Shown in pieces: positions 63,870 through 64,000 of a DNA stretch of 64,000 nucleotides. The first letter of the stretch is position 1, and each line of letters opens with the position of its first letter. Source of the stretch: Propionispira arboris (lineage in GTDB: Bacteria; Bacillota; Negativicutes; Selenomonadales; Selenomonadaceae); NCBI RefSeq assembly GCF_900109225.1, contig NZ_FNZK01000002.1, positions 124,001-188,000 of the forward strand, in the 5' to 3' direction. The position numbers and the translations under genes were made by a program. The notes beneath the pieces are model-generated. The model was not told the DNA's origin and did no database searches. It was given only the letters and a program-made list of their open reading frames with translations.

Positions 63870-64000
63870 ATGCTTACGGTTCGTTGCTGTAAAATAATGA
63901 ATGATTTATTGACTGCATCCTATCCAATCAGCAAGAAGGCACTAATGGAAAAATATCATGTAAGTGATCGCAGTATTAAATATGATATCAATAACTTGCG
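63870..64000 (+). CDS. N-terminus of an HTH_11/PRD-type transcriptional regulator, cut by the window edge
   Basis: ATG 63870 follows GAGGAGA by about 10 bases. The 43 visible codons form a DeoR/BglG-type helix-turn-helix, LLTASYPISKKALMEKYHVS followed by DRSIKYDINNLR. The same pattern opens the PRD regulator at 55102. It probably starts a second PTS regulator and operon outside the window. Confidence 0.65.
   Translation, partial: MLTVRCCKIMNDLLTASYPISKKALMEKYHVSDRSIKYDINNL

Overview
The window is AT-rich, gene-dense chromosomal DNA. Its makers look like a low-GC Firmicute: PRD/PTS regulators, TrmB, HxlR, an ArgR with the arginine deiminase pathway, AGGAGG-type ribosome binding sites and many TTG/GTG starts. 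It also carries a lipid A-type acyltransferase (LpxL/HtrB family) beside a VirK/YbjX protein, so the cell probably has an outer membrane with LPS. That combination points to the Negativicutes (diderm Firmicutes). The genus cannot be fixed from sequence reading alone.

Layout. 1-5.0 kb: end of an ABC exporter, an orphan DesK/NarL-type sensor kinase flanked by two copies of one hairpin repeat, a VirK/YbjX protein and the lipid A acyltransferase. 5-8.6 kb: cupin, phosphinothricin-type GNAT, a DHA2 drug pump behind a leader hairpin, and remnants. 8.7-14.9 kb: argR, then arcA-arcB-arcD-arcC with ARG-box-like sites, a consensus promoter and a long structured leader. 15-24 kb: TrmB, an atypical SDR, a HEAT-repeat DNA repair protein, TetR-Bcr efflux, secreted esterase, LysE. 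23.5-36.7 kb: small-molecule and redox-stress genes (three paralogous flavodoxin-fold reductases with MarR or HxlR regulators, PfpI, SDR, cupins, PhzF, AraC-MFS-isochorismatase, ferredoxin-nitroreductase) and a DASS anion transporter. 36.8-38.4 kb: two broken genes (pectate lyase-like; flavodoxin/ferredoxin EFR1-like with an in-frame UAG). 38.6-54.7 kb: a FlxA-like coiled-coil protein, two chemoreceptors, a dicarboxylate/glutamate symporter, sugar-phosphate isomerase, katG, a Cof-type phosphatase, an FbpABC/AfuABC-like transporter and a Vat-type acetyltransferase. 55-61 kb: PRD regulator, ascorbate-family PTS (IIA, IIB, IIC) and a split transketolase. 61-64 kb: MarR-GNAT, a Cof gene broken by a stop, and the start of another HTH regulator.

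The most striking structure is at 43.3-52.0 kb. Two copies of an ancestral block (Pho-box-like promoter, isomerase, fbpABC, terminator, katG) can still be aligned, but each copy has lost what the other kept. Copy 1 keeps isomerase and katG and retains only a 9-codon stump of fbpA. Copy 2 keeps fbpABC and retains only an in-frame 27-codon stump of the isomerase and a short katG tail. Similar start or end stumps (HAD tail, Vat tail, SDR start, AKR start, MCP tail) occur throughout, so the region appears to evolve by duplication followed by deletion.

Several genes appear to start at CTG, ATT or ATA, because family-like N-termini and ribosome binding sites lie upstream of the first ATG/GTG/TTG. 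No CRISPR array, rRNA, tRNA or intact transposase was seen.
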